A stretch of 64,000 nucleotides of DNA, from positions 62,001 through 126,000 of the forward strand of contig RXIF01000002.1 in NCBI GenBank assembly GCA_004212075.1, written 5' to 3'. The translations under genes were made by a program, and so were the position numbers. Under the pieces are notes generated by a model that was not told where the DNA came from, made no database searches, and saw nothing but the letters and a program-made list of their open reading frames with translations. Of this stretch, positions 34,277 through 44,245 are shown in pieces. Origin of the DNA: Candidatus Methanoliparum thermophilum (GTDB lineage Archaea > Halobacteriota > Methanoliparia > Methanoliparales > Methanoliparaceae). Numbering within the stretch: the stretch's first letter is position 1; each line of letters starts with the position of its first letter.

Positions 34277-35578
34277 CTATAAAAAACTTTTATATTTAAA
34301 TAAAAGTTTTGTAATCTTCCTTATCTCATCACCCTGCTTTCTTGCCTCTTTTAAATGAGCCTCGAAGGCTTTTGAATCAACGACTCGCGGAAAGAACTTA
34401 TTAATCTCTCCACAGAGAGAGAGATCAAGATATCTTGCCTCTGCCTCGGTTAGACCATAAACTTTATATTTTCCTTTATCTTTTTTAAATACCGTATTTT
34501 CATCTATACCTATGGATAATATCTCTTTTGAAAGAGGTGTCTTCGGGATTGGCTCTGCTATACTTATAAAAAAATCGTGAAGCATAGCTTCTTCCATAAA
34601 ACTTTTCGTCTTCTCAAAATCCTCCTCTTCTTCACCAGGATAACCAACGATGAAGCTTCCTGCAACTTTAAGCCCGTATTCTTTTGCCATCTCCACACTT
34701 TGAAGGCATTTTTCAGCCGTTATTCCCTTTCTCATCTTTTTTAGTACTCTATCGCTACCAGATTCGATGCCGAAAAAGATCCATCCGATTGTATAATTCT
34801 TTACTGCGTCCAAGACCTCATCGTTTATATAATCTACCCTCAAATCTGGAACAGATACGTTCTTCCTTCCCATAATATCTGAAATTCCTTGTAATAGATC
34901 TATAAATGCAGAATTGTTTATTTTCTTATCAAACCCATATAAGCTTCCTGTTCCACCGCTTATTGATACTCTTTTACATCCTTTTTTTTTGAACGCTTTT
35001 ACCTCATCCAAGATATTTTCGATGCTTCTGCTCCTTATCTTCCTCTCAAAATATATTGGGACTTGACAAAATCCGCAATTTCCAATACATCCTCGATGCG
35101 TCTCTATATAGACATTTGCCCCTCTTATATTCTCTCTACTTATGTCATCAGGTATCAGAGGTAGAGGCCTGTCTATATTAAAAAGTGGCTTGGGAGATGT
35201 CTTTACAATCTCTCCATCTTCAAAGAATGCTAATCCTTTAACATCATCGCATATACCGTTATTTAGAACTTCTAATATTGTCTCTTCTCCTTCTCCAATA
35301 ACGACAGCATCTATGGGTATTTCTTTTAAAACCATCTCTGGGCAAGAGCTGATCGGGCCACCTACGATGATCTCTTTATCTTTATTCTCTATTAAGAATG
35401 CCTTTATACGTTCATCGATCAGGTGAAAGGTAGAATACAAACTCAACAAGATTATATCCGCAGATTTTCTATCTAAAACCTTAGATATGCTAACATCAAA
35501 ACCTTCATCCTTTAGTATGCCACCAATAAGCATCGGTGCATAAGTATAGTGATAGGGAGATACAAGTTCTATCTTCAT
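34277..35578 (-). CDS. B12-binding-domain radical SAM protein
   Basis: A cobalamin-type N-terminal domain (about residues 1-125, MLIGGILKDEGFDVSISK, IIVGGPISSCPE, VIGEGEET) precedes a radical SAM core with HRGCIGNCGFCQVP (CxxxCxxC cluster) and SISGGTGS. IFFGIESGSDRVLKKM is typical of this superfamily. Such proteins often methylate unreactive carbons. It lies about 1.5 kb downstream of mcrA, so it is a candidate for one of the McrA C-methylations, for example on Gln or Arg. That assignment is inference. The start at 35578 fits family N-termini better than 35602. Confidence 0.8.
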   Translation of the reverse strand: MKIELVSPYHYTYAPMLIGGILKDEGFDVSISKVLDRKSADIILLSLYSTFHLIDERIKAFLIENKDKEIIVGGPISSCPEMVLKEIPIDAVVIGEGEETILEVLNNGICDDVKGLAFFEDGEIVKTSPKPLFNIDRPLPLIPDDISRENIRGANVYIETHRGCIGNCGFCQVPIYFERKIRSRSIENILDEVKAFKKKGCKRVSISGGTGSLYGFDKKINNSAFIDLLQGISDIMGRKNVSVPDLRVDYINDEVLDAVKNYTIGWIFFGIESGSDRVLKKMRKGITAEKCLQSVEMAKEYGLKVAGSFIVGYPGEEEEDFEKTKSFMEEAMLHDFFISIAEPIPKTPLSKEILSIGIDENTVFKKDKGKYKVYGLTEAEARYLDLSLCGEINKFFPRVVDSKAFEAHLKEARKQGDEIRKITKLLFKYKSFL

Positions 35579-35669
35579 CTTAAAAAGACTCTTTTTAATC
35601 AATGTTTGACCGTCGCTTCTTTATTTTTATAGTTATTCGTATATTAAGAAACGGATATAGAATGACTAA

Positions 35670-36041
35670 CTATCTTTCTTCAACCTTCTTGATGACAAAG
35701 ATATCTGGTCTCGGTTTATCTCCAGAAAATTCTTTTTTACACCGAGAACAGAGCTCACGTGCCGTGAGTCCGACTATCTCTTCAGATCCAGGAAGTTTTC
35801 TGGCATAGATGATATCAGGTTTGATAGATAAAGAGTTGGCAATATCCTCCAATAGATTTTTTATATTATCATTCGAGACTTCTACGCTGGCTAGTAATAA
35901 ACCTCTTAAGTCAGAGGCAAAACCAACACAGCCACATACCATACTAAAAAACTTTGCTTCGGGGACAAAAATAGAAAATCCGGTAATTTTTCTTAACGTC
36001 TCTTCAAGATTCTTCCTTGCACTTATTATCTCTTCTTTCAT
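35670..36041 (-). CDS. Hypothetical cysteine-containing protein, 123 aa
   Basis: I do not recognise this protein with certainty. It has FSMVCGCVGFASDLRGLL near residue 35 and LCSRCKKEFSGDKPRPD near residue 97, two cysteine pairs that could hold a metal. It starts inside the last codons of the U32-like gene (38-nt overlap), so it is translated with it. A methanogenesis-marker protein is possible, but I cannot support a specific one. Confidence 0.6.
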   Translation of the reverse strand: MKEEIISARKNLEETLRKITGFSIFVPEAKFFSMVCGCVGFASDLRGLLLASVEVSNDNIKNLLEDIANSLSIKPDIIYARKLPGSEEIVGLTARELCSRCKKEFSGDKPRPDIFVIKKVEER

Positions 36042-37029
36042 TATCTATAACCTTCAATGCGCTATTAGTGACCATTTTGCAATAGTTACAATCGATACAT
36101 AACTTATCGCAATCTCTCCAATAATCTATGCATCCTTCAAGCTTTTTATTATCTATAAAATAGAGATCTCTCAACTCAGATGGACAATCCAAGATCTCTA
36201 ATAAATTTCCATCGTAATTTCCACTACAGTATATATTCATACAATTAACTATCCACGATACAGTATTTGCTCTTCCTGTTATCTTAAAAAAAGGAGTGAT
36301 CTCCTCATATTTCTTAATATCCTCCGGTCTTATCCAAGGAGACTTTATTATCTGTTCAGGATCCCTTACACGTATCGATATACATTTATCAAAATAGTAA
36401 TCTCCAAAAATAGGAGGTTTCATTCCTGCCGTTGTTACATGAGAGAACAGGTTAAAATGTGAATATCTAAACGGACATTTATACAAGCATCCTTCATTGA
36501 CCATAAGCCTTAGATCACAACTGACGCTCTTCTTTATAGCGTTTAACATCTTAAAATCTCTGTTGATATCCGGATCAAGAGTAATCACATCAGCCCCCAT
36601 ATTCTCGAAAAATCTTGCCCGTTGAGGAGAATTAACCATGGATATGCAGGATACAACCGTTTTCATCGAAAAATCGTTTAATAATTCGATAATATAAGGT
36701 TCAGCAACGGTTATTGAGTCTATCCCGATATTGTTAAGCTGGTTCAGATACCATAAAATGGTATTATAACCATGCGGTGTTAGATGCGTGCCACCAAAAC
36801 AAGAAGGGTTTATAACTACGTCGATCTCTATCTTATATTCATGAGCAAGATCTGCCATCTCTTTTAGATCTGTGATAAGCGGGGAATATAGTGTCACTCT
36901 ACCGCTACCTACTATATCAGAAGGACCTGCCAAATAGAACTCATGAATGTTATTAAGATTCTTATTTGATCTTGCCTCAGATATGATCCTTTCTAATGCA
37001 TACTTATGTCCTGGATGAGGAATAGACAA
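36004..37029 (-). CDS. U32 peptidase-family (UbiV-like) iron-sulfur protein
   Basis: The 341-residue protein has the U32 TIM-barrel layout: EFYLAGPSDIVGSGRV, DVVINPSCFGG, ITVAEPYIIELL, SISM-type MVNSPQRARFFENMGAD, and the cysteine set MVNEGCLYKCPF. C-terminal cysteines (CIDYWRDCDKLCIDCNYC) add further metal sites. Members such as UbiU/UbiV and RlhA act in oxygen-independent hydroxylation. Placement between mcrA and the radical SAM gene suggests a role connected to MCR or its cofactor, which is not proven. Confidence 0.75.
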   Translation of the reverse strand: MSIPHPGHKYALERIISEARSNKNLNNIHEFYLAGPSDIVGSGRVTLYSPLITDLKEMADLAHEYKIEIDVVINPSCFGGTHLTPHGYNTILWYLNQLNNIGIDSITVAEPYIIELLNDFSMKTVVSCISMVNSPQRARFFENMGADVITLDPDINRDFKMLNAIKKSVSCDLRLMVNEGCLYKCPFRYSHFNLFSHVTTAGMKPPIFGDYYFDKCISIRVRDPEQIIKSPWIRPEDIKKYEEITPFFKITGRANTVSWIVNCMNIYCSGNYDGNLLEILDCPSELRDLYFIDNKKLEGCIDYWRDCDKLCIDCNYCKMVTNSALKVIDNERRDNKCKEES

Positions 37030-37112
37030 TCTCGTTTAAAACGACTCCAAAATAGTAATATTACGGGTTGATAATTACCGGTTTTGAGTAAAAAATAAAA
37101 AAAAGGAGAGTT

Positions 37113-38777
37113 TTACCTTGCAGGTATTATTAAACTCCTCTCTCCTGCCGGATAGAACTCTCTAAGTGCTCCTCTGGCAAATTCTTCTCTAACTTTGCTG
37201 AAATCAAACTTGAGAGACGGATCTGCAAATGTCACTTTCACGATAGGACTGAGAACGTACGCGTCTCCAACAGCATAGTGAGCAGCAGCAGAAATTCCTG
37301 CATACTCTCCCTGATGACCGACGTTCATTGCATAATTCGGGTAGTTCGGTCCTCTTAGCTCAAGCGGTGCACCCTCGTCTCCTCGTATTGAGAAGGTGTT
37401 TGTGGAACCACACTGGTCCTGCAGATCGTAACCGTAGAATCCGAGCCTTCCGTGTTTCTCCTTGTGGAGAAGCATGTGGAGATACCATCCGCTAAGACCC
37501 GCCTGTGCATGTCCAGTCGCAAGAGAACAGCTGATCGCTGTGCCTGCCGCGCCTACACCTGCTCTCTGAGAACCTCCAAAGTGATCTTCCAAGAGCGTTG
37601 GGTACTCCTCATACTGCTCTAATGCATAAAGTGTTACTTCTGTAGCAATATCCAAAACTGTATCCATAGTCGCAGGTGCTTTTCCAATTCCGCCGTATTT
37701 CTTGTTTATGTAATCTACACCATAATAGGTGAAATCGTCCAATATATCATCCGTATATGCCGCAGTTGCATACTGAGTGAATCCGACACCACCAGACATG
37801 TAAGAACCTAACCAGATCTGGTCGTAAAGCATCGTTCCAGCTGCCACAACTTCTAAAGAAGCCCTTGCAGGATCTTCCGGATAAATCCTATTCGTTTGTA
37901 CTATATCCCCTAATATACCAAACTGCAATCCACCAGGCTCGTTTGGTCCTCGTGCCCTCCTTGACGGAAGGATAGATGCCAAGTCCACAGCTGCAGCATG
38001 TTTAGCCGCGTAAGCGAAATCTGCTACCGCAGCCTCACCCGCACAGAGCCTGTAGGCATCGATCATTGCCATAGATATCTGCATAGCAGACCATCTCTTC
38101 GTTGTACCACCATCACAAGTTCTAACAACGGTCGTGGGTATATGAACCGCCTGCCAGAGACTCTTACCAATGGCCTCTTTCAATTGTTTTGCTTGATCTT
38201 CAGGGAATAATTTGTTAATATCTATCAAGTACTGGTCTTCTATCTCATCGGCTATATTATCATCACCTGTAAATATTTTAACGTAACAATCATCTACCAA
38301 TCCAGGATGTGTTTCTACCATATGTTCTTGAACCACAGCAGCACCAGGCATGGCATGATTAATTATATGTAGATACTCGTTGATCGTTTCTGGGGTAACC
38401 TCTTTACCTAATCTCTTCTCGAGAACGTTGTGTGCCGTATCGAGACCAACTATGACCGTCCTTCTTATATCATCCCAGAACTGCTGCATAGCAGCATTGT
38501 TTACAAAGTGTAGATCATCCCCTTCACAGTAAGTATCCGTCGTGGATAACTTATAAGGCATCAAGACACGCTGCCCGAGTGGTATACCACCAAGATGTGC
38601 CATCGGATCGTATCCTGATATTCCTCTCTCCTTAGATATTTTTTCTCCCCATTCTTTAAACTCTTTTTTCCGTGCAGACTGTTCTATTCCCAGCCCTACT
38701 TTTGTCATTTTTCTGCCTTTTGGATCCTCTGCAAATTTCTTAGACAATGCTTTTATAAACTTTTTATCCTCTACCAT
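37113..38777 (-). CDS. mcrA: Methyl-coenzyme M reductase alpha subunit
   Basis: McrA carries the catalytic site that forms or activates methane with nickel cofactor F430. The 554-residue sequence is canonical: Gln150 (F430 ligand, VVQEHM), His260 (methyl-His position), [11 protein letters not shown] with the methyl-Arg site, [11 protein letters not shown] with Phe333 and Tyr336, GGSQRAG with Gln404 (methyl-Gln site), and [11 protein letters not shown] with the thioglycine Gly449, Asp454 and Cys456. These all match methane-type MCR rather than divergent alkyl-CoM reductases. AGAGGTGTG precedes the ATG. Last gene of mcrBDCGA. Confidence 0.98.
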   Translation of the reverse strand: MVEDKKFIKALSKKFAEDPKGRKMTKVGLGIEQSARKKEFKEWGEKISKERGISGYDPMAHLGGIPLGQRVLMPYKLSTTDTYCEGDDLHFVNNAAMQQFWDDIRRTVIVGLDTAHNVLEKRLGKEVTPETINEYLHIINHAMPGAAVVQEHMVETHPGLVDDCYVKIFTGDDNIADEIEDQYLIDINKLFPEDQAKQLKEAIGKSLWQAVHIPTTVVRTCDGGTTKRWSAMQISMAMIDAYRLCAGEAAVADFAYAAKHAAAVDLASILPSRRARGPNEPGGLQFGILGDIVQTNRIYPEDPARASLEVVAAGTMLYDQIWLGSYMSGGVGFTQYATAAYTDDILDDFTYYGVDYINKKYGGIGKAPATMDTVLDIATEVTLYALEQYEEYPTLLEDHFGGSQRAGVGAAGTAISCSLATGHAQAGLSGWYLHMLLHKEKHGRLGFYGYDLQDQCGSTNTFSIRGDEGAPLELRGPNYPNYAMNVGHQGEYAGISAAAHYAVGDAYVLSPIVKVTFADPSLKFDFSKVREEFARGALREFYPAGERSLIIPAR

Positions 38778-38796
38778 TATTCACACCTCTTTATTT

Positions 38797-39561
38797 TTAT
38801 ATATTAAGTTGGAATCCTGCCATAGATCTGGATTTATGAATCCTCTGTATAAAGTCAAGAACCTCTTTATCGATCGTTTCTTTTTCAGAACCATCTTTTC
38901 TGTATATAGTAGTTCTCTTAGTTCTTTCATCTTCAGATAACGGTTTTCCTACAGATATTCTCTTATCTAAAGGCTCACCTATTTGGTTCTTAACATAATA
39001 TACGTTACCATCATCACCAAGCTCTGTTCTTCTGAGCATATCGAACATCAAACCATTCTCAAGCAATCTTAGAGAATGACCATGGACGGTTGCACCTCTC
39101 ATGCTACACAAAGCAGGCTCATAAACCTCCGTCTCTAATAGATCCTTTGCAATCTTCTCAACATCTCTCTCCCTAGCCTCAACAATCCATCTACCTGATA
39201 AGGTTCCTACATCTACTCCTCTGTATCTATAATGCATCATCCATGCTCTAACATAAGGCGTAGATGGGGCAAAATACATAGAGTCGGTAAATTGAGCGTA
39301 TCTTATTCGATCACCGGCTTTTGCTCCATCAGTCGGTTTTACTAATTCTCTAATAGGACAATCAGGTTCTCCTATCTCCTCTAATGGCGGATGAACACTT
39401 TTATACGCCTCTCCAGGAGCCTTATGACCCATTATCAACACAACGTCCTCATCAGACACTTCCCTCAATTTTTCAAGCTCTTTAGTAGGATCCATGTGTT
39501 TTTGTCTGTTTTTACTAACAACAGACGCGCCAGGGTAATATTGTTTTTTATACTCTACCAT
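38797..39561 (-). CDS. mcrG: Methyl-coenzyme M reductase gamma subunit
   Basis: McrG is the 254-residue gamma subunit of the hexameric MCR. VVSKNRQKHMDPTKELEKLR, IMGHKAPGEAYKSVHPPLEE, TDSMYFAPSTPYVRAWM and SGRWIVEARERDVE are family signatures, and CSMRGATVHGHSLRL contacts the F430 site. It is 19 bp upstream of mcrA and 21 bp downstream of mcrC in the operon. Confidence 0.97.
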   Translation of the reverse strand: MVEYKKQYYPGASVVSKNRQKHMDPTKELEKLREVSDEDVVLIMGHKAPGEAYKSVHPPLEEIGEPDCPIRELVKPTDGAKAGDRIRYAQFTDSMYFAPSTPYVRAWMMHYRYRGVDVGTLSGRWIVEARERDVEKIAKDLLETEVYEPALCSMRGATVHGHSLRLLENGLMFDMLRRTELGDDGNVYYVKNQIGEPLDKRISVGKPLSEDERTKRTTIYRKDGSEKETIDKEVLDFIQRIHKSRSMAGFQLNI

Positions 39562-39582
39562 TTTTAAAATCCTCCATTCAAT

Positions 39583-40245
39583 CTAAAATCTTTTTTTAAT
39601 AATGTTATATCTCTTTAACAAAGGATTTATCTTACTTATAATCTCATCCAGTTTTTTTTGAGGACAGGCTTGTCCTCTAATCACTCCGCTTATGATTGCA
39701 GCAACGGTTCCTTCTGTCTTGATATCTTCCTCTTTCGGCATGACATATTCGGTCTTAACGCCAACTTTTGCGAAATCTTCAAAATCTACCGGAGCTTGTG
39801 ATATTACGATAGCAGGCCTATCTACATACCGTAGTATGGTTCTTACTTTATAGACAACATGACTTCTTATGTTACCGTGATGAAGTATAACCAGCTTAGC
39901 TGACCTTATCTGGTTGATCTCTTTCTCGTTTACTCCAAAATTTGGCCCTAAACCTCTTGTCTGTCCAGGAGCATCCGGTGGAGCCCCAGCACCAGAATTT
40001 AAAACCAAGACATTAACATCCATCTGTTCTTTCCTTAATGCGGTGGTAATATCACAGACAGGAGAAGTTATATGCCTTCTACCGGGGGACATCGCTACAA
40101 CAACTATGTCAGGGCTACCTGCCTCGGCAAACGTTCCTCTTTGGGCGATTCCACCACCTTTTCCGAGGCCCATACCCTCTCTACAAACCACGATCTTTGT
40201 CTCTCTTCCAAATTCTCCAGGATGCGTCAAAAAGCGGGTTCTCAT
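39583..40245 (-). CDS. mcrC: Methyl-coenzyme M reductase operon protein C
   Basis: McrC is part of the ATP-dependent complex that reduces F430 nickel and activates MCR. The 220-residue protein has VVCREGMGLGKGGGIAQRGT, VVAMSPGRRHITSPVCDIT and NSGAGAPPDAPG, all typical. Its start overlaps the mcrD stop by 4 nt (ATGA). Presence of mcrC and mcrD within the operon is the methanogen arrangement. Confidence 0.95.
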   Translation of the reverse strand: MRTRFLTHPGEFGRETKIVVCREGMGLGKGGGIAQRGTFAEAGSPDIVVVAMSPGRRHITSPVCDITTALRKEQMDVNVLVLNSGAGAPPDAPGQTRGLGPNFGVNEKEINQIRSAKLVILHHGNIRSHVVYKVRTILRYVDRPAIVISQAPVDFEDFAKVGVKTEYVMPKEEDIKTEGTVAAIISGVIRGQACPQKKLDEIISKINPLLKRYNIIKKRF

Positions 40246-40691
40246 TTAGTTCCTAATTCGTATATATCGTTGGATTTAGGATCAACAAGCCCAATAATCC
40301 GTTCATCTTTGATTATACCATACTTTGCATAATCGCTTACTGTCATCTTATCTCTGAAAAATTTACCTTTTCTGATAGATGCTTTACATGGTATAACAGT
40401 ATTAACAATGTTTTCTACATCTTTTAGAATGGTTTCGCTCTCTAACTCTAACATAATTCGACCAAGAGCAATTTTTATCTCGAATACGATACCGCCCACT
40501 TGTATCTCCCTTCTATCCGTCGAAACACCCTGATATGATACTTCTCCTGGAAGTCTTGGACCCTGAATAGCAATTCTCTTAACCCCTTTTAACTCGGCTA
40601 ACGTGTTAAGAACTTTTTCCGCTGAACTAGCACCCAAAAGCCTCTGAGGAATAATTTCGATCTGAATACTGGGTAAATCAGTTATTGACAT
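40242..40691 (-). CDS. mcrD: Methyl-coenzyme M reductase operon protein D
   Basis: McrD binds apo or immature MCR and probably helps F430 insertion. The 149-residue protein has IQIEIIPQRLLGASSAEKVL, AIQGPRLPGEV and VGGIVFEIKIALGRIMLE with CKASIRKGKFFRDK. It is the second gene of the operon, 32 bp after mcrB, and is translationally coupled to mcrC. Confidence 0.95.
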   Translation of the reverse strand: MSITDLPSIQIEIIPQRLLGASSAEKVLNTLAELKGVKRIAIQGPRLPGEVSYQGVSTDRREIQVGGIVFEIKIALGRIMLELESETILKDVENIVNTVIPCKASIRKGKFFRDKMTVSDYAKYGIIKDERIIGLVDPKSNDIYELGTK

Positions 40692-40723
40692 GGCTGGACA
40701 AGATTAAGTAATTATTTATCCTT

Positions 40724-42058
40724 TTAAATATCCTTTTTTATCTCTTTAGCCCCTTCAGCAACGAATTTTATCGGTTCAACAAATTCAGGAATTCTTCCGT
40801 ATATATCACCAATCACCTTAGACGTTGATTCTGGAGAGAACATCTGAGTACCTGCATCTAAAGCCATTGCTGCAGCCACTATAGGAATTGCAAAACCTGC
40901 AGAATGTCTAGTAACTATATGGTTACCATTGAATATACCAGGACCACCACCACCATATATCGAGTGACTGAAGAAACTCATACTTACACCTGTACCTTCT
41001 ACCCTACCAAAATCACAAGCAGGCAAGCCTGTCGCCCTCTCTAAGAGATCGTTGAAGTAGATCAAGTTGGAAGATACACCTTGTGCAGCCCTCATGGCAC
41101 CTTGATTGACCATAGTAGATGCCAGTAAACCTGCTGCAGCATATGCGTTCCATAATGGGACATCATCTGTTGTGTAGAAGACGAATCCGCTCGGTAATTT
41201 TGTATCTGGTTTAATTACTCCATCTTCAACCGCCCTGGCAACGACACTCTGAACAACCGAGCCGGTCGTTCCATCTTTACCATTCTCTTTTACTAGATCG
41301 TATACAAGGTTATTGGCATTCAACCCTTGATATGCAAATCCTAACAGATGGAATCTTTCAAAAGGACCTATAGCATTACCCATCTCGAACATTGCAGTCT
41401 GTTCAAACAGAGAGGCAAGAGCGGCAGCATTAATAGCATTTTTCTTCGTAATTGCAACATAATGGTTTACACCTATGTTTCTCAATGCATAACCAAGACC
41501 CTCATCGTTCTGCGGAATATTTAACATAGAACTGACGTTAGCTCCATCAAGAGTCATCGTGTGTGGGTATGAACCCCATACAGCTGCTTTTACATAGGGT
41601 GCATCGAACATATCAACATTGAAAAATTCGATGAGAGCCTGTGTTGTAGCTGCTGCAGCACTGGTTATACCTGCAACAAACTCTCCTCCTACCTCAATCC
41701 TGACGGAAGGTACCTGTAACAACAATAGATTACCATTGCTTAAAACTTCCATATTAGTATCGTCGTCTTCTCTTATCTGCACTAATTCTTTTATCTTGGC
41801 AGCAATATTATCAGCATTACCAACGATGTCGTACTTCATCGCTCTGCTTCGTATTTTTTTTTCTTTACCACCGAGTTTTCCGCTTGCAAGAGATTTCTCT
41901 ATTCCGCCAAGGTTTATTGCAACCGTTCGTTTCGTTGTGTTTATAATCTTCCGAATCGTCGGATTTAAAAGAGGACTTACTGCCTCTATCGGGACATCAG
42001 ACTCTATTAGTTTTCCCCTATCACTGTATAAATCTATTTTGTCTTTATATTTTGCCAT
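40724..42058 (-). CDS. mcrB: Methyl-coenzyme M reductase beta subunit
   Basis: McrB binds coenzyme B and lines the active site. The 444-residue sequence keeps the conserved core: [70 protein letters not shown] and [17 protein letters not shown], including the Phe and Tyr of the active-site channel. It opens the operon. CGGGGGTAAAT precedes the ATG. The promoter lies in the 150-bp AT-rich spacer to 42208. Confidence 0.97.
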   Translation of the reverse strand: MAKYKDKIDLYSDRGKLIESDVPIEAVSPLLNPTIRKIINTTKRTVAINLGGIEKSLASGKLGGKEKKIRSRAMKYDIVGNADNIAAKIKELVQIREDDDTNMEVLSNGNLLLLQVPSVRIEVGGEFVAGITSAAAATTQALIEFFNVDMFDAPYVKAAVWGSYPHTMTLDGANVSSMLNIPQNDEGLGYALRNIGVNHYVAITKKNAINAAALASLFEQTAMFEMGNAIGPFERFHLLGFAYQGLNANNLVYDLVKENGKDGTTGSVVQSVVARAVEDGVIKPDTKLPSGFVFYTTDDVPLWNAYAAAGLLASTMVNQGAMRAAQGVSSNLIYFNDLLERATGLPACDFGRVEGTGVSMSFFSHSIYGGGGPGIFNGNHIVTRHSAGFAIPIVAAAMALDAGTQMFSPESTSKVIGDIYGRIPEFVEPIKFVAEGAKEIKKDI

Positions 42059-42208
42059 TTATTTACCCCCGTTTATAACACAGTCAGAAAATCTTTGTTT
42101 TTAAAAATTTTCTTCATCCTATGCTTTAATAGAATAATTTATTGGGTTGCTTCTTACTTAATCATTGCCTGTATATATAACTTTCGTCATATCTTTTATC
42201 CGTAAGTA

Positions 42209-42945
42209 TCACAAAAATAGTTCGTTTGCCACCTTTTTAACTGCTTTTAAAAAGGATGTGACGGATTTTTTGAATAATGTTTGAGACTCGCGTAATTTCA
42301 TTATTTCGCAATCGCATGAAATGGTTGATATAATCTGCTGGCCTGTCACACTCTCTATCTCTTTAACTATATCTTCCTCGTTATCTCCTTTAAAAACCTT
42401 GTTTAGTATCAGATACCTAGGCATAGATATAATCTCGTGAATCTCGTTTATCATTTTTTTAGTTCCATAAACATCTGAGTTATCCGTAGTTAAGACTATT
42501 ATTACAAAATCTGAGATGATGATCGCATTTGTTGAAGAATATCTAATTCCTGGACTGTATCGAGCAACAGATAATCCATCTTATCCTTTAAAGAGTCTCT
42601 TCCGTTGAGCAGTCTGTTGAGTATCCTTATCTGGTGGATTCTATCCGTCATCATCGATTCTTTTATATCTTTGATATCAGAAGAAGCGAATGCCAGACAC
42701 AGGTTATCACTAAATCCATCTATATCTACTAAAACATCGTTTATATCTCTGCATCGTTCTTCCAAGAAATCGTTTATATAGCACCTCGGTCTAACACTAA
42801 AATGAGACAACAGCGAAGGAGATCTCAAATCAAAATCGACTAAACAGATTTTTTTACCCATACTTGCCAGATATTCTGCCAAATTAATTATAATGCTTGT
42901 CTTACCTGTTTCGCCTCTATATGAATGTATTGTTACGGTCTTTAT
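42209..42945 (-). pseudogene. ParA/MinD-like ATPase, frameshifted
   Basis: The deviant Walker A SYRGETGKTS lies upstream of the first TTG, so coding extends to about 42945. KKICLVDFDLRSPSLLSHF is the second ParA motif. Near 42556 the frame breaks: DYLLLDT continues as VQELDIL and stops, while the neighbouring frame gives the expected SPGIRYSSTNAIIISDFV leading into the 81-residue C-terminal piece. One missing base explains this. The 5' end has GGGAGGT but no ATG, GTG or TTG in frame, only ATA or TTA. It may be a pseudogene, an assembly error, or use unusual decoding. Confidence 0.7.
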
Positions 42946-42960
42946 TTTTAATATACCTCC

Positions 42961-43284
42961 CTAAAAATAAAAAATAACTTTTCTTCCCTCCCTTCTCTTT
43001 TGGAGATATCCATACCTGACTAACTGGTTGAGATAAGCGCTCTCTATTGATCGCTCTCTACCAGTTTCTAAAGAAACATCTTCTGCAGTAGCCTCTTTAA
43101 GTTTATTAATTGCCATAGCGGTCTTTCTAATATGATCAGGCAGTTTCAATAATTCGAATACATCTAATGGTTTATATTCGCGTTTATTTTCTTCAATAAT
43201 GAAAAGAATATAATACAGAACGTTTAAAATATTATCAATCTTGTCGTTCAGCTCTTTTAACAAAGTTGTCTCATCTTTTGGCAT
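42961..43284 (-). CDS. Winged-helix regulator with N-terminal coiled coil
   Basis: A 107-residue protein. Residues 1-40 are a heptad-like helix (LLKELNDKIDNILNVLYYIL). The rest forms a winged helix: LKLPDHIRKTAMAINKLKEA, AEDVSLETGRERSIESAYLN and a wing YLQKRREGRKVIFYF. It ends exactly before the GGGAGGT that precedes the ParA-like gene, so the two are an operon. It is immediately upstream of the mcr operon on the same strand, and a regulatory role for either neighbour is possible. Confidence 0.7.
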   Translation of the reverse strand: MPKDETTLLKELNDKIDNILNVLYYILFIIEENKREYKPLDVFELLKLPDHIRKTAMAINKLKEATAEDVSLETGRERSIESAYLNQLVRYGYLQKRREGRKVIFYF

Positions 43285-43684
43285 ATTTTATTTACTGGAT
43301 CGCTATCTTTATATGGCATCTTATTTAAATACCCTCACATTGTTAAATTGTTATAATATGAATTCTTATATTGACAATATATAAATTTAACTAATTTATG
43401 TAAAATATTAACAGTTATAATTACTACGTCTCTTTATATATAATTTTTTAAAGAAGATAAAAAGCAAAATTTTAAGAAATCTTATGTTATATCTTATACT
43501 ATATAAATAATTATTAATATTTGAATTATAATCAATTAAATGGTAATATTTAACATCTCTGATAGATCTATCTAGCTATAATATAGTATTTTTTTTACTA
43601 ACTATTTATATTAGTTACTATAGCCTAATAAATTATATAAAGTCTTGGATAATATATTTAAAATACATAAATGGATGATAGTAT
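43285..43684. other. AT-rich divergent spacer with the tbp promoter
   Basis: 400 bp of very AT-rich sequence between two divergent genes. Apart from the TATA box at 43633 I find no gene, hairpin element or RNA. A strongly AT-rich composition is typical of archaeal promoter spacers. Confidence 0.5.
43633..43641 (+). promoter_or_regulatory. TATA box of the tbp gene
   Basis: TTATATAAA lies 44 bp before the tbp ATG, close to the archaeal box A consensus. A start about 25 bp downstream would leave a leader of roughly 20 nt. No clear ribosome binding site is present, consistent with a short-leader transcript. Confidence 0.5.
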
Positions 43685-44245
43685 ATGAATGAGAATGATC
43701 TTGATGTCAAAATAGAGAATATTGTTGCGAGTATAGAGGGCATTGCTGAATCATTTGATTTAAATAAGATCAAAGAAGAGATCCCGGATACAGAATACAA
43801 TAAAAATAAATTTCCTGGGTTGGTTTACAGGGTTAAAGACCCAAAAGCAGCATTTCTTATATTTTCGTCTGGTAAAATTAACTGTACTGGATCAAGAAGT
43901 ATAGAAGATGTAGAGAAATCATGTAAAATACTAGTAAAAGATCTTGAATTGATAGGATATAAACCAATAAAACCAGAGATTATAATACAGAACGTAGTTG
44001 CCTCTGCAAATCTTAAATCAGAGGTTAATCTTAACGAGATTGCATCTGCATTGACGGATGATATAGAGTACGAGCCTGAACAGTTTCCAGGAATGGTCTA
44101 TAGGCTGAGAGATATGAATATAGTCGTTTTAATTTTTGGTTCTGGAAGATTGGTCATCACAGGAGCAAGGGATACAGAGAGCGTCTATATTGCAGCTAAA
44201 AAAGTTCGTGATAAACTTTTATCGTTAGGAATCCTAAAATCTTAA
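43685..44245 (+). CDS. tbp: TATA-box binding protein
   Basis: The 186-residue protein has the two TBP direct repeats: IENIVASIEGIAESFDLNKI with FPGLVYRVKDPKAAFLIFSSGKI is mirrored by IQNVVASANLKSEVNLNEI with FPGMVYRLRDMNIVVLIFGSGRL. These bind the minor groove of archaeal promoters. The acidic archaeal C-terminal tail is short. Its stop is directly followed by the ATG of the DUF92 gene. Confidence 0.97.
   Translation: MNENDLDVKIENIVASIEGIAESFDLNKIKEEIPDTEYNKNKFPGLVYRVKDPKAAFLIFSSGKINCTGSRSIEDVEKSCKILVKDLELIGYKPIKPEIIIQNVVASANLKSEVNLNEIASALTDDIEYEPEQFPGMVYRLRDMNIVVLIFGSGRLVITGARDTESVYIAAKKVRDKLLSLGILKS

Noticed and set aside
37998-38210. Open frame antisense to mcrA, and similar frames opposite mcrB, mcrC and hsdR
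   Set aside because: They are shadows of conserved coding sequence, with no ribosome binding site or recognisable protein.
37113-42058. Alkyl-coenzyme M reductase (Acr) operon
   Set aside because: McrA, McrB and McrG are canonical, and mcrC and mcrD are in the operon; active-site and modification motifs match methane-type MCR.
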